DNA of 64,000 nt from Ostrinia nubilalis (GCF_963855985.1 NC_087098.1:16450501-16514500); one strand, 5' to 3'. Shown: positions 13,501-26,640, counted from the first letter of the stretch. A program made the numbers and translations. Notes: generated by a model not told the origin, from the sequence alone.

Positions 13501-16500
13501 TGAAGAATTACTGACCAATCTCGCTTCTGAGTCATGTTTACAAGCTGTTTTCGAAAGTTATCACGAATGATCTCGCGCGTAGGGTCGATGACTTCCAGCC
13601 TCCCGAACAAGCCGGTTTCTGAAAAGTATCGGTACATATCGAGGTGCTGAAGTGCTTGTACACGCCACCATGTTGGTCCGAGTACAGGAGTGGAGTACGA
13701 GGGCGATTCCTCTGCAGCGAGACATGAGGGAGATGTTATATCTCCGGATCTCCGAAACTATTCACCGCTGCATTGGAAGACGCTTTCAAACTCCTTGAAT
13801 AGAAAGGATTCGGCATAAACATCAACGACGAGTACATCACTCACCTTCGGTTTGCAGACGATAGATATTGTGTGGTCATGGTAAAGTCATTGGAAGACCT
13901 CGGCATAATGCTCGAAGACCTTAATCTCCCAAAAGGTAGGCCTTCGGGTGAACAACACGGAAAAACGAAGCTTTTGTCGAATGTCTATGTTGCGTCCTAC
14001 CCAGTTTCGGTTAGGAGCTCGAATCTCGAGATTGTTGACAAGTATGTCTATCTCGGACAAACGTTTCAGCTAGGTAGAGAAAGAGGTCGAATCCAACTCG
14101 GCTGGGTAGCGTTCGGGAAACTACACAACATCCTTTCATCCAAAATATCTCAGTGCCTAAAGACGAAAATCTACAATCTGTATGTGTTACTACTGATGAT
14201 ATACGGCTCGGGAACGCGGCCTCTTACTTATAGGCCTTATAAATAAGCTCAAAGTTGCACAGCGTGCGCTTTGAAGAGGGCTATGCTCGGTTTTTCTGTA
14301 CAAGAGACAAGGCACATAGTACGCAGAACTGACAGACGATGGGGCAGCAAGGTTCTGGAGTGGAGGGCACGTACCGGAAAGCACAACGTGGACTTCATAA
14401 AGGTAGCAAGAAAGCACTGGATGCAGACCGCTACCAGCCGGTCATATTGGAAATCATTGGGGGAGACCTATGTTCGACAGTGGACGTCCTATATGGCTGA
14501 AATGATGATGATGATGAAGGTAACTATCCAGATTTAACATCTGAGTAATGAACATTGAAATTAAAAGTAACATTTAAAGTAATGTTACAAAAATGAAATA
14601 AATCAAAAACACAATTGTACGAGTATTTTGAAGCAATGTTTCGGATCGAGTTGTGGCAGAATTAAATAAAGTCACTTATTGACTTTCTTAGTACAAGTAT
14701 TTTGAAGCAATGTTTCGCAGTGAGTTGTGGCAGAATTAAATAAAGTCACTTATTCAGTTTTGCCACGTTAATTCTACAACAAACAGAGTTGTAATTTATG
14801 GTCAATAGTTTCACTAAACTGAAGATATCTTTGGAAATATCATAGATATTGCCACGAGAGTGAGACCAAAATATAGGTAACACTTTCTACTATACAAAAA
14901 GTGGAAAAAGTGGTTTTTGCCAAAAGTGTCAGTTATTTAATTCTGCCACGACGGTGCTGTTTGCTGTAATGTTTTGCTGTAATCTGTGTTATGTTACTGT
15001 TCTTTTTTTTTTGTTTTTTGTTATCTTGTTACTTTTGTTTAGGTTTTAAAAATGCGTCGTGTTGTAATGTCCGGTGTCCCTTCTTTGCTCACCCCTTTTG
15101 AGAAATATCGAACTCGAGTCGATGTCTCTCCGAAGGGATGCGCGGCGCGAAGCCACAACAAGGGCTCTCGCGGAAGACCAGTTTCTTGAGCCTGGGAGCC
15201 TATTGACACAGTGGCCTACTATTTAACTATATTCGTTTTGTGTTGTTATTGTAATTGTATAATTTGTGCTTACTGTGTTAATAAAGTCTATTTCTTTCTT
15301 TCTAATGTTTATAGTAATCCCAATTGATAAAATAATTAAGGAATTGTTAACTTTATTTCGATACTGGTTACATAGTAAGTAAGGCCTAGAAAATAGTGAA
15401 TACATATTCAGAATCAACTGGCTCTAGAAATTCAACAGCATCAACATATTTACAGTCTTTTATACTGAATGTATAATCTATGTGTACATTTGCCCTGGTT
15501 ACCATAACGAGTGTAATTTACCCATCGAGTGGGCGCGGCGGCCTCCTCATCAGCGGTCCCGACGACCGTGGCAGTGACCATGTCATTGTCACTGATGGCT
15601 CACGTGTTGCCATGACATTGAAATACAATGCAGATTAGTGCATTGCAGTGAATGAACTTTACTACGGTGTATTTAACCGGTTCGATACTTTTCAGACTGA
15701 AATTTTGCTATTTTCAATGAAGATTTTTTTTTGAACGAATAAGATAGCTGAAAATAATATTACCTACTAGCTTTTGCCCGCGGCTTCACCCGCGTGAAAT
15801 TTAGTTTGTCACAGATCGTCATAAATTATAGCTTTATGTAATTCTGGGTTATAATAATACTGTAAAGTTTCCTCAAAATCCGTTTCTGTTGTTTTTGAGT
15901 GAAAGAGTAATAAACATCCAGACATCCAGACATCCAAACTTTCGCATTTATAATATTAGTAGGATTACAAATTGGGATTATTAGAAATACTTAAACCTCG
16001 TTTTCAGCAAGGTACTGTTTCCACCTCTCGTGCGACAGATGATGGACAGTACCTACTCCTCATTCCCGTTTTTATTATTATTTTAAGTAACGACCCCATA
16101 ATAATGTACAAATTTCAAGATAAATTACTGTTAATGTTATTTTTCTAGATATTACAGTGCTACTACAAATAATTTAATGCATTATGTAACTAAACCTAAT
16201 GGTACAACTTACCTCAGCAACTATGCTATCGTTGTTCTCGTAGACGACCTGCTCACACTGCATGGTGTCGTTGCCCACGAACCGCTCGGGGGAACAGTCC
16301 CCATCGTCAGGCCTCAGGACCGCCGTGTCGTTCTCCAAGATGGACAGAGGCCCGTCGAGCCTGACCCGCCGCTGGCAGGCGTTGCTGCTGTTCAGCGCAA
16401 ATGATGCCAACGACGCGTTGAACCGACGGTCCAGGTACTCGCACTCGGGGACATTGCACCTGAAAAGCCTCGAAAGATTAATGTCAGGGTCATTTCATTT

Positions 16501-18571
16501 AAGCTACCAGTTGTTAACCCGAACCACTTGCAAAAACTCAACATGACTTTAACTCATATTAAATTACCCACTCAATCACTTGATAGGTACATTATTCGAC
16601 ATGCTCAGTTTATCACATTATTCCATAAATTATAATTAAATAGAACTACATATTGTCGGCATTGTTTAAATAATGAAGGAGAAAAGAAAGCGCGGCACGG
16701 TTAATTTAATTAAAATCGTTGCATAAAAATCACATAATAATAAATTGGCTATCAATATTGAAATGTCTATCATAATCATAATAAAAACTAGAGAGAAATA
16801 ATAATTATTAAACATCAAACAGTTACATGTACCGCATAAACAATAGCTACCAATAAATCTTAATTAACATATTGTTATTGGGATATCCATAACAAATTAT
16901 TGCTGCCTTGCTTCTCAACTTCAATTTCTTCCTTAAATATTTTACAATAGACAATCAATATTGTAACGACATTTAGATAATTTCTTGACATTATTTAGAT
17001 TAATGTTCACGTGTAGGTATGATTATATTACTATGATAAGATAATATTATGTCTGAACTATGGGCTCTATTGTCAGCATACTGAGCTCAGAGACAACTTC
17101 TTATACGGTCGAGAAATGGGGAATTACATCATATAAACAATTTAGTAATACAACTTGATACCTAATCTACACTAATATTATAAAGAGGAAAACTTTGTTT
17201 GGTTGTAATGAATAGGCTCAAAAACTACTGGACCGTTTTTGAAAATTCTTTCACCATTCGAAAGCTACATTATCCACGAGTAACATAGGCTAAATTTTAT
17301 TTTGAAAAAAATAGGGTTCCGTAAAATATGTAGATAATGTAGTCCACGCGCGCGAAGCCGCGGGCGGAAAGCTAGTAGATAATATTATTAGAGTCACGAC
17401 GTTTAGCATTCATAACGTTACAAGCTTTCATTGCAGACATTTCTCAGAAATATAGTGAGAATTTAAAAGCAATTAATGAATGTTGTAACGCAATGTTCAC
17501 CATTTAATTTAATAAACATCTTTTTCCACAAAAGATCTGAGATTCATCTCTAATCAACTTACGACTTTTCATTTATTTGGAAAATTGGAATTTTACCCCG
17601 TGGTGGAGTCGAGTTACAAAATATTTGAAGCACCAATGAAAACTTTAAACTCTACTCTTCCTAAATAAAAACGTTTTTTTCGTTCTTGTCAATTTCAGAC
17701 TCATATTTAACGAAATTGTATAAATGTGTGTATTTATGGATTATTGCATGACAGGCAACGTGCTGCACCGCACCTGTGTGCACACGCGCCGCGTGGGCGC
17801 AGCTCTCGGGCTGCGTGCACTTCCAAATAGCTATATCAACCGAAACCGAACGGATCAACTATTTACCTAATGATCAAGCCATTACGAAATCATTTGCAAC
17901 GTTACTTTATGAGCTGCATCTCGTACTGCAGTCTCAAAGTTTTACGTATGCTGAACATCTGTGTATACTGGACCTGTCTTTTTGTTCCAACATTTAATTC
18001 ATCATTAACAAAACTGAATAAGTAACGAACTTTACTATACATTAAATTATCAGCGAAAGAAACTCTAAGAGATGCAGTGCCATGTTTTCCGCCTTCTTTA
18101 CTAAGGCTGAGGTGCACCACCTAACTTAACTTTAATGATAACCGGTGTTGTTTGTATGGAGTTTGACAGATTTTTGACGTTTGTCAAAGTTAAAGTAAGA
18201 TGGTGCAACCCAGTTGATGGAAAAACTACTGAAGGGATTTTGGTGAAACTTTATTATTCATACATCAGAAAGACGTGTAGAGGCTAATATTTATTGATAT
18301 TTATAATATTTTTAAATTAATCCATGTGAGTAAATCTTTGGGCAAAAGCTACTCGTAGTGTTATAATTCGTCTGAGCGGAATATTATTAAGTCACCTGAG
18401 CGGAACCTCAGCCGCAGTGAAGACGTAGTTGTAGTTGCACATGGCGAGGAAGGAATCGCGGAAGGCCAGTAGCAGCAGCAGCAGCAGCTGGTACTTGCCG
18501 AAGCTGCCCAGCTCGCTGAGGATGCCCTCCAGGTTGAACTGGCCCTCCGTGCTCTCCGGCTCGTGCGCCAT
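5495..18571 (-). CDS. Divergent SLC22-family transporter (transporter B)
   Basis: Eight exons, in transcript order: 18571-18396, 16459-16213, 11177-11077, 10212-10064, 8936-8608, 7926-7620, 6625-6444 and 5737-5495, giving 577 aa with consistent phases. TM1 is at about 27-46. The extracellular loop (60-141) has several N-glycosylation sites (NSS, NDT, NDT, NDS). The MFS motif GFISDRYGRK (170-179) is split by an intron that none of the other copies has. It is the most divergent copy: DEGVRW (284-289) replaces PESVRW, EVFPTASR (466-473) replaces ELYPTxYR, and the C-terminus adds about 45 very polar residues. Introns reach 5 kb and are full of repeats. An AG lies immediately before this ATG (TTCCAG|ATG), so transcription starts further upstream and the true start codon may be at 19251. 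The fold is clear; substrate and orthology are not. Confidence 0.85.
6675..6866. repeat. Imperfect direct repeat beside exon 6 of transporter B
   Basis: Two roughly 95-bp units share TTGGC, GACAGGACCTTACTCTA, TGGCGC and GATGAG..CGATAG..CCTC in the same order (about 6680-6768 and 6775-6866). They lie just upstream, in transcript sense, of the exon at 6444-6625. No coding content is seen. Confidence 0.5.
9832..10037 (+). mobile_element. RTE-type LINE 3'-end fragment
   Basis: It carries the end of an RTE reverse-transcriptase ORF (RRTDRRWGSKVLEW-like, then a QQWTSYG-like terminus) followed by (GAT)n. The same end recurs in the window at about 14300-14519, 40523-40733 and 52147-52430. It lies within 30 bp of the donor of the exon at 10064-10212 of transporter B. 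Confidence 0.7.
10552..10590. repeat. (TTTA)n microsatellite
   Basis: About ten tandem copies of TTTA in an intron of transporter B. Confidence 0.9.
10869..10991. mobile_element. Foldback MITE (AAGGCTGGGTTGCACC ends)
   Basis: The left end TAAGGCTGGGTTGCACC pairs imperfectly with the right end GTGTAACTCAGCCTTA. Inner blocks (CTTTAACTTTGACAAACGTC and its partners) also pair. A relative in the opposite orientation is at 18102-18213. The size, AT-rich ends and absence of an ORF fit a MITE. Confidence 0.7.
11238..11471 (+). mobile_element. Lep1/Helitron-like element
   Basis: It holds the family blocks GTGACTGACTGAC, AAACTCCACCCCTAAAGGGG and the end GTCGCGGGCGGCCGCTAGT. It sits in the intron just upstream, in transcript sense, of the exon at 11077-11177. 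Confidence 0.65.
12306..14956. mobile_element. TIR element with repeated subterminal motifs, interrupted by an RTE LINE
   Basis: The left end CACCGTCGTGGCAGAATTAA and the right end are near-perfect inverted repeats of about 30 bp. Inside, the motif TTATTTAGTTTTGCCAC or its complement GTGGCAGAATTAAATAA recurs at about 12525, 12595, 12655, 14650, 14727 and 14752, inverted between the two sides. This layout of terminal plus subterminal repeats is typical of a cut-and-paste element whose transposase binds many sites. No transposase ORF is left. The middle is taken up by a 5'-truncated RTE copy. Confidence 0.65.
12905..14519 (+). mobile_element. Degenerate RTE-type LINE (reverse transcriptase) copy
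   Basis: Several frames together give an RTE ORF: an endonuclease-RT linker (MAERRSMSLQISVDAKAHRQ at 12963), MALKHLKNNKATGDDGITSE near 13300, WNRSVVVLFFKKGDKTLL near 13450-13510, LLLMIYGSGT near 14185-14215, and the terminal RRTDRRWGSKVLEW at about 14309-14380. It ends in (GAT)n at 14502-14517. Several frameshifts and stops (for example TGA at 13512) show it is dead. It has inserted in, or was captured by, the TIR element around it. Confidence 0.8.
15010..15305 (+). mobile_element. Probable LINE 3'-untranslated tail
   Basis: A GC-richer block (CGCGGCGCGAAGCCACAAC, TCGCGGAAGACC) is followed by an AT-rich stretch, AATAAAG and (TTTC)n. This looks like the 3' end of a retroposon. I cannot assign it to a clade. 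Confidence 0.4.
15766..15962 (-). mobile_element. Lep1/Helitron-like element
   Basis: Reverse orientation. It begins CTAGCTTTTGCCCGCGGCTT and ends in the family head with CATCCAAACTTTCGC and TATAATATTAGTAGG. It is closely similar to the copy at 39088-39279. It lies in the large intron of transporter B. Confidence 0.75.
17169..17376 (+). mobile_element. Lep1/Helitron-like element
   Basis: The head is ACTAATATTATAAAGAGGAA and the end is GAAGCCGCGGGCGGAAAGC followed by TAGT. It has no ORF and lies between exons 1 and 2 of transporter B. Confidence 0.75.
18102..18213. mobile_element. Foldback MITE, relative of the one at 10869
   Basis: It starts TAAGGCTGAGGTGCACC and ends GATGGTGCAACCCAG. Inner TTAACTTTAATGATAACCGG and GTTTGACAGATTTTTGACG blocks match the 10869 copy on the other strand. 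Confidence 0.7.
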
Positions 18572-19224
18572 CTGGAAGAGATTTTCGTGATTAGTACAAC
18601 CCACGATATTAATATAATCAAAAAGTTATAAATAATAATTAAAAATATTGTTTTCAACTAATATCTATTAGTTATGATAAATGTTAACGTCATAGCTTGT
18701 CACAACATAAACAGGGATTGAAAATATTAAATTCCAAAAACCCAACTTTTTACATAGAAATAAAGAAAATAATGAGTATTATTAATGAAACTGCTGATCA
18801 AACAGACTGATAGGAAAACGAGCGTAATTTTCGCCTGAATTTGAGTGGCGTGGCACTGACGCGCGGAAGCGTGTGTCCACGACAGTTGGAAATAGCATCT
18901 TACTGATAACTTACGCCCATTGAATTAAATATAAAGTAAAAATGTAAAACGAGAGGTCCCATTTATAAAACAATACATAAATATCTAACAATAAATATTA
19001 AAAAACACATAATGGTAAGCATAGGGGCAGAACATTGACTTTAAGTTGTAGGGCCCGATTTTAATTTGTATGAAGAATCAAATCGGTGTAATGTGCGCAC
19101 TTTCATACATCTCCATCTAAAAGTCGGTGCATGGTCTGCGCCTAGGCTTAATACATACATAGGTAATAACTTTTAAATAAAACATAACTACTAGTTAATA
19201 CAAAAACTTGTGAAAATGACCTAC

Positions 19225-19251
19225 TTTAGCTGATGCTCCTTTAGACACCAT
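19225..19251 (-). other. Possible 5' coding microexon of transporter B
   Basis: On the minus strand an ATG with A at -3 and G at +4 opens nine codons (MVSKGASAK) and is followed by GTAGGT, a usable donor. It would join in phase 0 to the AG at 18572-18573, directly before ATG 18571, adding MVSKGASAK to the N-terminus. The fit in phase and context is good, but nine codons can arise by chance. Confidence 0.4.
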
Positions 19252-22200
19252 CGTTTTGCTCTTGTTATCCACTTTCTGGTAAATTGAAGATTACGCAAAG
19301 ATCATTATTTCTGTAACAAAATGAATTATGTTAAATACAATTATGTTATGTTAATGCTCAATATAATCAGAAATAAACAGTCCCCTATTAATAGCAGCCC
19401 ATTAATAGCTTACACATACCAATGGACACAGTTCATTGGTAGCGTACACTCAAAATTGTTTTCTCCCTAGACATCGAAACATTGTCAAATCTAAGTTTAT
19501 GTACTGACTTAACAAAACTGTATTCCCTGTATTTCACTAAACATTAATTCTCAAGAAAATTAGCAAACTAATAGAAATACAGTCACACATAAACGGATTC
19601 CAATTTTGTTTGTCCACATCAAGTGTACGTAGATGGCTGAAAGGTGGCACAGTCATTGTTTGCTTTCCATTACTATTCACGTTGAAGCAAGTATCAAAAC
19701 AGCTGTGACGTTTCAGAACACTGAACTATGTATTTGCAATCATTTTCACATTAAATTATGGTTACAGACGAACTATTTACGCCGTTTTTCTAGCAATGGT
19801 TTAGTTCCGCTTCAGCGACAGCGGAACCAAACTGAAATTCTGTTTCCAAATGTTATTATATTGTTATATATTGTATACATATTGTGTTGGCCTGCAAGGG
19901 CACGGAAACATGAGGGTTAATTTAAGCTCAATTTTGTAGTAAACAATCGTAGTAACTTGGTAGGTATGTGGGTATTAGTTGTTTGTAGGGTTTCAGTGGA
20001 TTTTATCAATTCAGCTGAAATTCAGGGTAATACCTTCATGCGTCGCTATTCTGATAAAAATTGAATTGCCTTGACAAACAGCAGGAAAATAAGTGTGAAA
20101 TGTAGTAACGTGGATATTAACTACATTTAACCCGCTGCGTAAGCATCACCTCATCTCACATCACACTCGCGCTCGCTGTTTGTTAGACACTTATATTTAG
20201 AAAATTGAAATAAGTATTTAACAAAAATTCCACATGCGCTATTCTGCAGCCTGAAGCCATAAAGCTGTCACGTGACCGGCGCAGCCGCAGCCATGCAATC
20301 ACACGCAGACGTAAGAATTGTAATAACTGTGAAACCTAATGAAATTACCGCACAAGCGCCGCTAATCCGATATTCACTTTTAAAATATTTAAGGCGCTCA
20401 GAGAAACGAAAGTGCCGCGTGCGTTTGTTTTAATTGTTACCAATTAACACAATATTCTACATACCACCTGCACTAATTATTTTTTTAGTCACCTTTTAAA
20501 ATATTTAGTTCAATTAGTTTGGTTTTATTAACAATACTATGAATATATTTCTCAATCGTATTTTAAAGAGTAAAAAAGCTCTACTTTAGTTGGACGAATT
20601 CAGCCAACAACTGAAAATAAACAAGAGTAATTGCCTATGTAAATGTTAAAAAGTTACATTAATATTGATGTCGCAGTAGCAATCAATAAATTAGGCATTT
20701 ACTCGTAACTAGCTTTTTCAATTGTTTATTCAGAAGTGTTTAATTGTTAGATTAACTAATCAAAGGGATAAAAAATGTAGTTATTTTAAGTTCAAAATAG
20801 TTTGTTTGAAATCAATCAATAATTAAAATATTGTTAGAGAACCACCAAAGTTTTAATTATTTTTTTATTATAATATTTTTAATGTATTCCTTCATTCACT
20901 AAACAATTCACAATTTGATTCATCCACTCACCAAGCACATAAATAAATAAAAGTCCTTTGCCAGAACACAATTAAATTCGGAACGTCAAGTCGTCACTAG
21001 ATCGCGGCGAAGTGCCACCAGAGTTTTATACCACCGTTATGGGCCACAGCCGAGTTCGGTTTAACAGGCGTAATTACTTACATAAGTTGCATGGCTATTG
21101 TTTGTTCATTCATGCATCATACCATGCGACGTCACGTCAAAGTTTGTACACCTTGACAATGACACTGGAGGAATTGGGTTACCTACCCAGGTGTGGGGAG
21201 GAAACCAACTGTTTTTGGGTTTAATAAAAGTTATGGAACTGCGAGGAAGCCAGTGATTATAACATTTAATTGTAAACAATCACTTCCTCGGTTACAGTGT
21301 CACCTAATTTGGTAAATTTTCAATTTGTTCGATGTGTCGTAATCAGGTAGAGTCGCTGCCAAACTTGCATTATTTTGCTGTTCCCTGCGTGCACTACCTT
21401 ACAAGTTTTCAGGCAGGTTTGATCCTTAAGAGTTTTCCCACTAAATTAGAATCACTCAATTGTAAAAATTATAACATTGAAAGAAATAAGTAAGTAAGTA
21501 TGTATTTAATTCCCAAAATATTTAATTATTTTTTATTAGCATACATTTCATGTTTAACGAGCTAAAATTATTACATATTTTATAGATGAAAAGCACATTT
21601 TCAAAACTTTCAAGTTTCAAAATACATTTAAGACAACAAATGAGTTAAACAAATTAGTGTGTATTTTGCTCAGTCGCTATAAAATATTATTATTATTCCG
21701 AATCTTAACTGCCAAACATAATTGTATCTCCAGCTCTCCACTGACATTTTAACGGCTAATAATGATCAGGCGACGACCAATTTTTTCCTTCAGACTATTG
21801 CTTGACCCTTAAAATTGTATCGTCCTTGGATAATGTCAATATGTGGTTCACCAATGACGAGGGCGTGAGTCAAATGGAGTCAAGTCGTGAGCTGGTTCCC
21901 TGATTCACCTGCGCGTTTAATAGACAATTGATTTTTATTGTTTCAAACTTTCAATACTCGCCGATATTACTCACAGACTTGCGGGGACCAACAAAGCCTT
22001 ACACTTATTCACGGAAGTCAAACAATTGCCAATATGATATGCCAAATAAAAATTTGCATTTAAAACATTCGTAGGAATTTCAAGAGGAAAACACGTGAAT
22101 TTAAATTTTTAGCCATCTGCTTTGTTCCGAAATAGGAAAAAGTATCGATGTAATATAGGTACTAGCACAGAATAATAATAAGTAGGTACTGTACTAGTTC

Positions 22201-25200
22201 ATGAAATAGTACTCGTATTAAGAGCCTCAAGCCTACTATGAAATATCTCACAATATTCTCCCATACCAGACAAACATTAATTGGCAAGCGGTGAAAAGAA
22301 GGGCTATGTCTGAATTCAGCACACTTTCTTTTTTGTAAAACTTTGATACGAGCTTTCATAGTATTAATCATATTTTACAAACATTGTGTATGTGTTTTCA
22401 GGAGGTATATCGGCTAGAACCGTGAAAAGCTTTTGCATCTTTTCGAAGCTGAAAAAGTGGTCAACGAAATATTTGAATTGGAATAAAATATTTAATAACG
22501 GCATAAAATAGGTTCAATTCCCGCCTTAGGTTTCGATTTTTTCAGGTTGTTTATTTAAAAAATATTTATTTACATACCTGTAATTTCAGGCATTTTAAGG
22601 TATGGTAAGTATTAAAATTTAATTTAATTATATGTTTTTCAGTTTCAGTTTACCTTCCACCTCCACCTTGACGAGCTCCAAGTGCGACCTTCACATTTCT
22701 CAACAAAGAACTGTTTAATTTCCATTTTCTACGGATGAAGCTGTAATCTCAAAATATTCTATTATGTAATATTACATGCGTTCCTTTTCAGACAAGATTA
22801 GTTATTTAACAGTTATGTATGTACTGACTTAAAGATGGGTGCTCTATCTATAGAAATACCAGGTAGAGAAATTAGGTTGTGAATTAAAATAATAACTAAC
22901 TAATAAATCACGGATTATCGCGGTTTATCAAGCGGGCTAAGGCTCTTAAGTGGCCAGGCTGCTTGACTAAAGGCAATTTGAGAGAGTCTATGGTTGCCAT
23001 GGATAGGAAAACGAATTGAAGGGCTCCTTTCAGCTGGTTGGGCAATGTCATCTTGTTGTAGGGTAATAGAACTGGGTGGGCTTAGCACAATACTGTCATA
23101 CCAATGTATGTTAGGAGGAAGCGTAATCAACCAGCAATTTGTTTGGTTGGTGGTTTTAATTCAGCAAAAGGATATCTAGTTTTGCAAGTAACTGGTAAGT
23201 AGCACGACATATAATATCTTGCTTATTATTTAATGCATCCCTAAAACCAAACATTAGGTTTGTATGAGAAAATAATGTTGCAATTACATGGACTACTCTT
23301 GTTTGTTTTTGCTAAGTCACGTCATTGTTTGGAGTGATTTGTAGTTCGCAGCAAGATTAGCCGCAGTACATCGGCCGCCGTCCCTTGTGTAAACACCGAT
23401 TGTCATGGTGGGCCACAACACGCCGGATACCGTGGGTATATATACTCTCGTCTCAAATATTTCAAATACAAGTGGGGCTGTACACTGTACATCCAAGGAC
23501 AATGTTTAAAATCCAATATGGACAGACACTGCTGAATGTTGGTGCTGGTACTCTGCACGTGGCTTCAGATTCGAGTTTTAGCTACTTTTATGATATGAAT
23601 GACGTGATGGCATCTTGGTTCCAAGTTTAATTTCTATCTGGGTCAATTGAGAAAACCAATATTAATAAATGACTACCTATTCATTATTTTACATATTCAT
23701 TTTACTATCACTTATATTTATGGTGATAGTAATCTCAGATTCATCAAAGTGAGACCACAATAATAGGTCGTGTATGGTGACAGAATCACTTACACCCATA
23801 CAACAAAGTAATTCAAAAAGTATCAAAACAACTGTATTGTTTCGCGTTTTTCAATTAGTACACGTGCCATATATTCATTGCGCTACTGCGTTAGTTGCAA
23901 TGATCATTGACCTCAGTAGTCCGGTGTTCGATTCCCGCACGAGTCCCGCATCTCAAATTACCCCTAATTTATTGCAAGCAGGAAAGCCTGCATTATGACA
24001 TGACAACATTGTACTCATGTAAACCTTTACATGTGTATTTTACACCGCAAATGATACTTTTTTTTTTTTTTTTTTTTTTAGTCTGGTAGTTTATTACCAG
24101 ATAATTAGAGATAAGTGTAGATGTTGACTTTCTTAAATAGGTACCTATACAATTTTCAGTTTCATTTCATAGTACAATAAAATGTATCTACCTACAATTT
24201 TCAGTTTCACATTGAAGATAAAATATCTAATTAATTTATCTACGCTTATAATATTATAGTTACTAAATATGATTTTTTGATTTAATAAAACTTCATTTGG
24301 ATTGGAATTAACGTGAGAGGCAGACACACAGACGCACAATTAACGAGAGTCCTTCTGGCTCAGTCGGGTAAAAACAAATCATTTATGCACAATGCATTAA
24401 CCCTCTTAGCAACGACTCGGAGATACAAAATAATTGTAGAAGACATGAGTAAGAGCAGCAAAATAAGGCGATTAGCGAGACAATGTAACAGTCTGATTGA
24501 TTTGCTATAAACCGCGCTCTTTATTGATGATTGTAACTGAAAGTAAACAACATCTGGATAAGTCATAAATAGTCAAGGAGGTGTAATTATAACGGTTATT
24601 ATGTATATTCTAAGAAAAATAAGTAATCCAACGGTTTAATCTCTAATAGTGATATTTAATGTTTCACCCGAATTTATTTGCTTATCATAAGATATTGTAC
24701 CATTTTACAATTTTTATTTTGTTCTGCATGTTATTAAAGATTATAAAAAACCTTAAATGAGTTACCTACTTACTTGAGACAAACAAATTAATATCCATAG
24801 CTGAATATCAATTTCCTTTTGAACTATCGTGATCCAACATCTAATGCGCATCTTTGTTTTGATTTTGTTATTAATGTTATAGCATTTTATCGTTTAATTG
24901 TTGTGGCTACATATCACTGCGTGCATCTAGCGCGCTCGGCGCCATCACGACAGAAAGCGGATGTGTAGAACTAACGCTTTAATGCTACTGCTGATATTAT
25001 TTAGATAATACCTGATTTTTGAAGAATTTCGCTTGAAAATTTTATTGCGGCAACGGTCATACACATACCTAAATAAAATATAATAAAAACATACATTAAA
25101 TGGATTACACGACGATCAAAGATAGTACCAATTCGACTTTTCTCTATATGTAAACAAGAATCGGTAAAGATTAACATGAAGTAGCAAGTATGTACAAAGT

Positions 25201-26500
25201 TATCACGAACACGTGTCTGCTCCACGCTGACCCATTAACGGTGTTGTCTTTATTAATCACTTATCAATAATACACGATGACATTATAGGGTACCTAGCTG
25301 CAAAAGTTCGGAAAAAAATATTCTGAAAACAACTAAAACCTAACACCTAGTTCAAAAATAGCAAATAATTAATCAAATCACTGTCAAAACGATTATTGGC
25401 CAATGGCCACAAAGAAAGTTAGTGGTTTTATATTAACGATAAAACAATGCAGTTCGTTTTTTATAAGTGAACGGTTGGCTGTGATAGTTTTTTTAGGGTT
25501 AGAAGAAATCAAAATTAAATTATACAGACTCCATTAAATTATCATAAATTAAATAACTAGGTATGTAGGCCTGTCAACAATGGATAACTATATTCTAATG
25601 CGGTAATGATGTTCTCAGACATATTTGCAATGTTCGTGAACCCCTGATAACGCAACCTCTGGACTTGGCGTCACTGGGGTATTACGGTTTCTTATATTGA
25701 TATTTGGACACTAACACACGAAAATAGCTCATAATTTAATTTTAAGGATTTACAGACTTATGACGAGATATACTGCGTTATATTAGTAGTTCGGAACTGC
25801 TTATAAGATTTTTTGTTTAAAGTTGTTCATGCAGAGAAAAAATGTAGAGTTCTTTCGCATCCCTGAAAACTATGAAATGGTCTAATTCTAAGAAACGTAA
25901 ATGGGCATTTCTTAGACAAATGTTTTTTTGTTCATACTGAACAACGCGAAGATAATTTTCACTATCCCTTCAACTACCCAGCCTTCTGAAGCACATTCTA
26001 ACAAATCTATGTATTTCTTTACATGTATACAATCAGGTGGATTCATGGCTTGCTGTATCTTACTTAACCAAATGAACTGAAATTCAACGAATTGTGATTT
26101 TTTATTTGAATCTGAATCTCATGACACGCTAAGAGAGATGAATTCTGTAGGTATACGATAGAGCACGAAGGCGCTGTGCACTTTGGCTCATGCAAGGTGT
26201 GCCGGCGGTCATATACTTGCTCTTTGTCTTACAAAACGTGTCTTGCGATCCATTCCGTAAAAATGACTCTACCTACTTATAAGTGTACTACAAAGGGCCT
26301 GTGTACTGAATAAACTATTTGTATTTATGTTCGATACAAACTGACGAACATTATTCCAATGGTAATTAATTTGACATAATTTAAAATCATAAACCAAATT
26401 ATGTCAAAGTAGCACAAATGTCATACTACGGTCTTCGAAATGGAATTTTCTTGAACAACTTCAGTACCTATTCCCGTTATAAAAAGTAACCCAAAACTGC
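19252..26500. other. Gene-free intergenic stretch upstream of transporter B
   Basis: AT-rich DNA. I see no exon with transporter similarity and no other recognisable protein. It should include the promoter of transporter B. A small GC-richer patch at about 20150-20300 (CACTCGCGCTCGCTG, CGTGACCGGCGCAGCC) is a candidate. It also holds a SINE-like remnant at 23870-24080. Confidence 0.4.
23870..24080 (+). mobile_element. tRNA-derived SINE-like remnant
   Basis: An A-box-like block (GCGTTAGTTGCAATGA) is followed about 35 bp later by a B-box-like block (GGTGTTCGATTCCCGCAC). A body and a T-run at 24059-24079 follow. The spacing fits a SINE head. It does not fold as a full tRNA. Confidence 0.45.
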
Positions 26501-26514
26501 ATTGAATTATTCAA

Positions 26515-26640
26515 AACGCTTTGTGCTAACGTCAGGTGCGCTGCGGACGCATGTTTGTGGAATGGAACCGCGCGATGCGCACGCGGCGGTGAAAACCGGA
26601 AGATCGCGCGGCGACAAACAGCGGACGACATTGTATGCAC
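26515..26640. other. CpG-rich patch
   Basis: It is dense in CG (GCGCGATGCGCACGCGGCGG, GATCGCGCGGCGACAAAC) within AT-rich flanks. It could be a distal promoter or first-exon region. No exon or TATA box can be placed with confidence. Confidence 0.3.
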
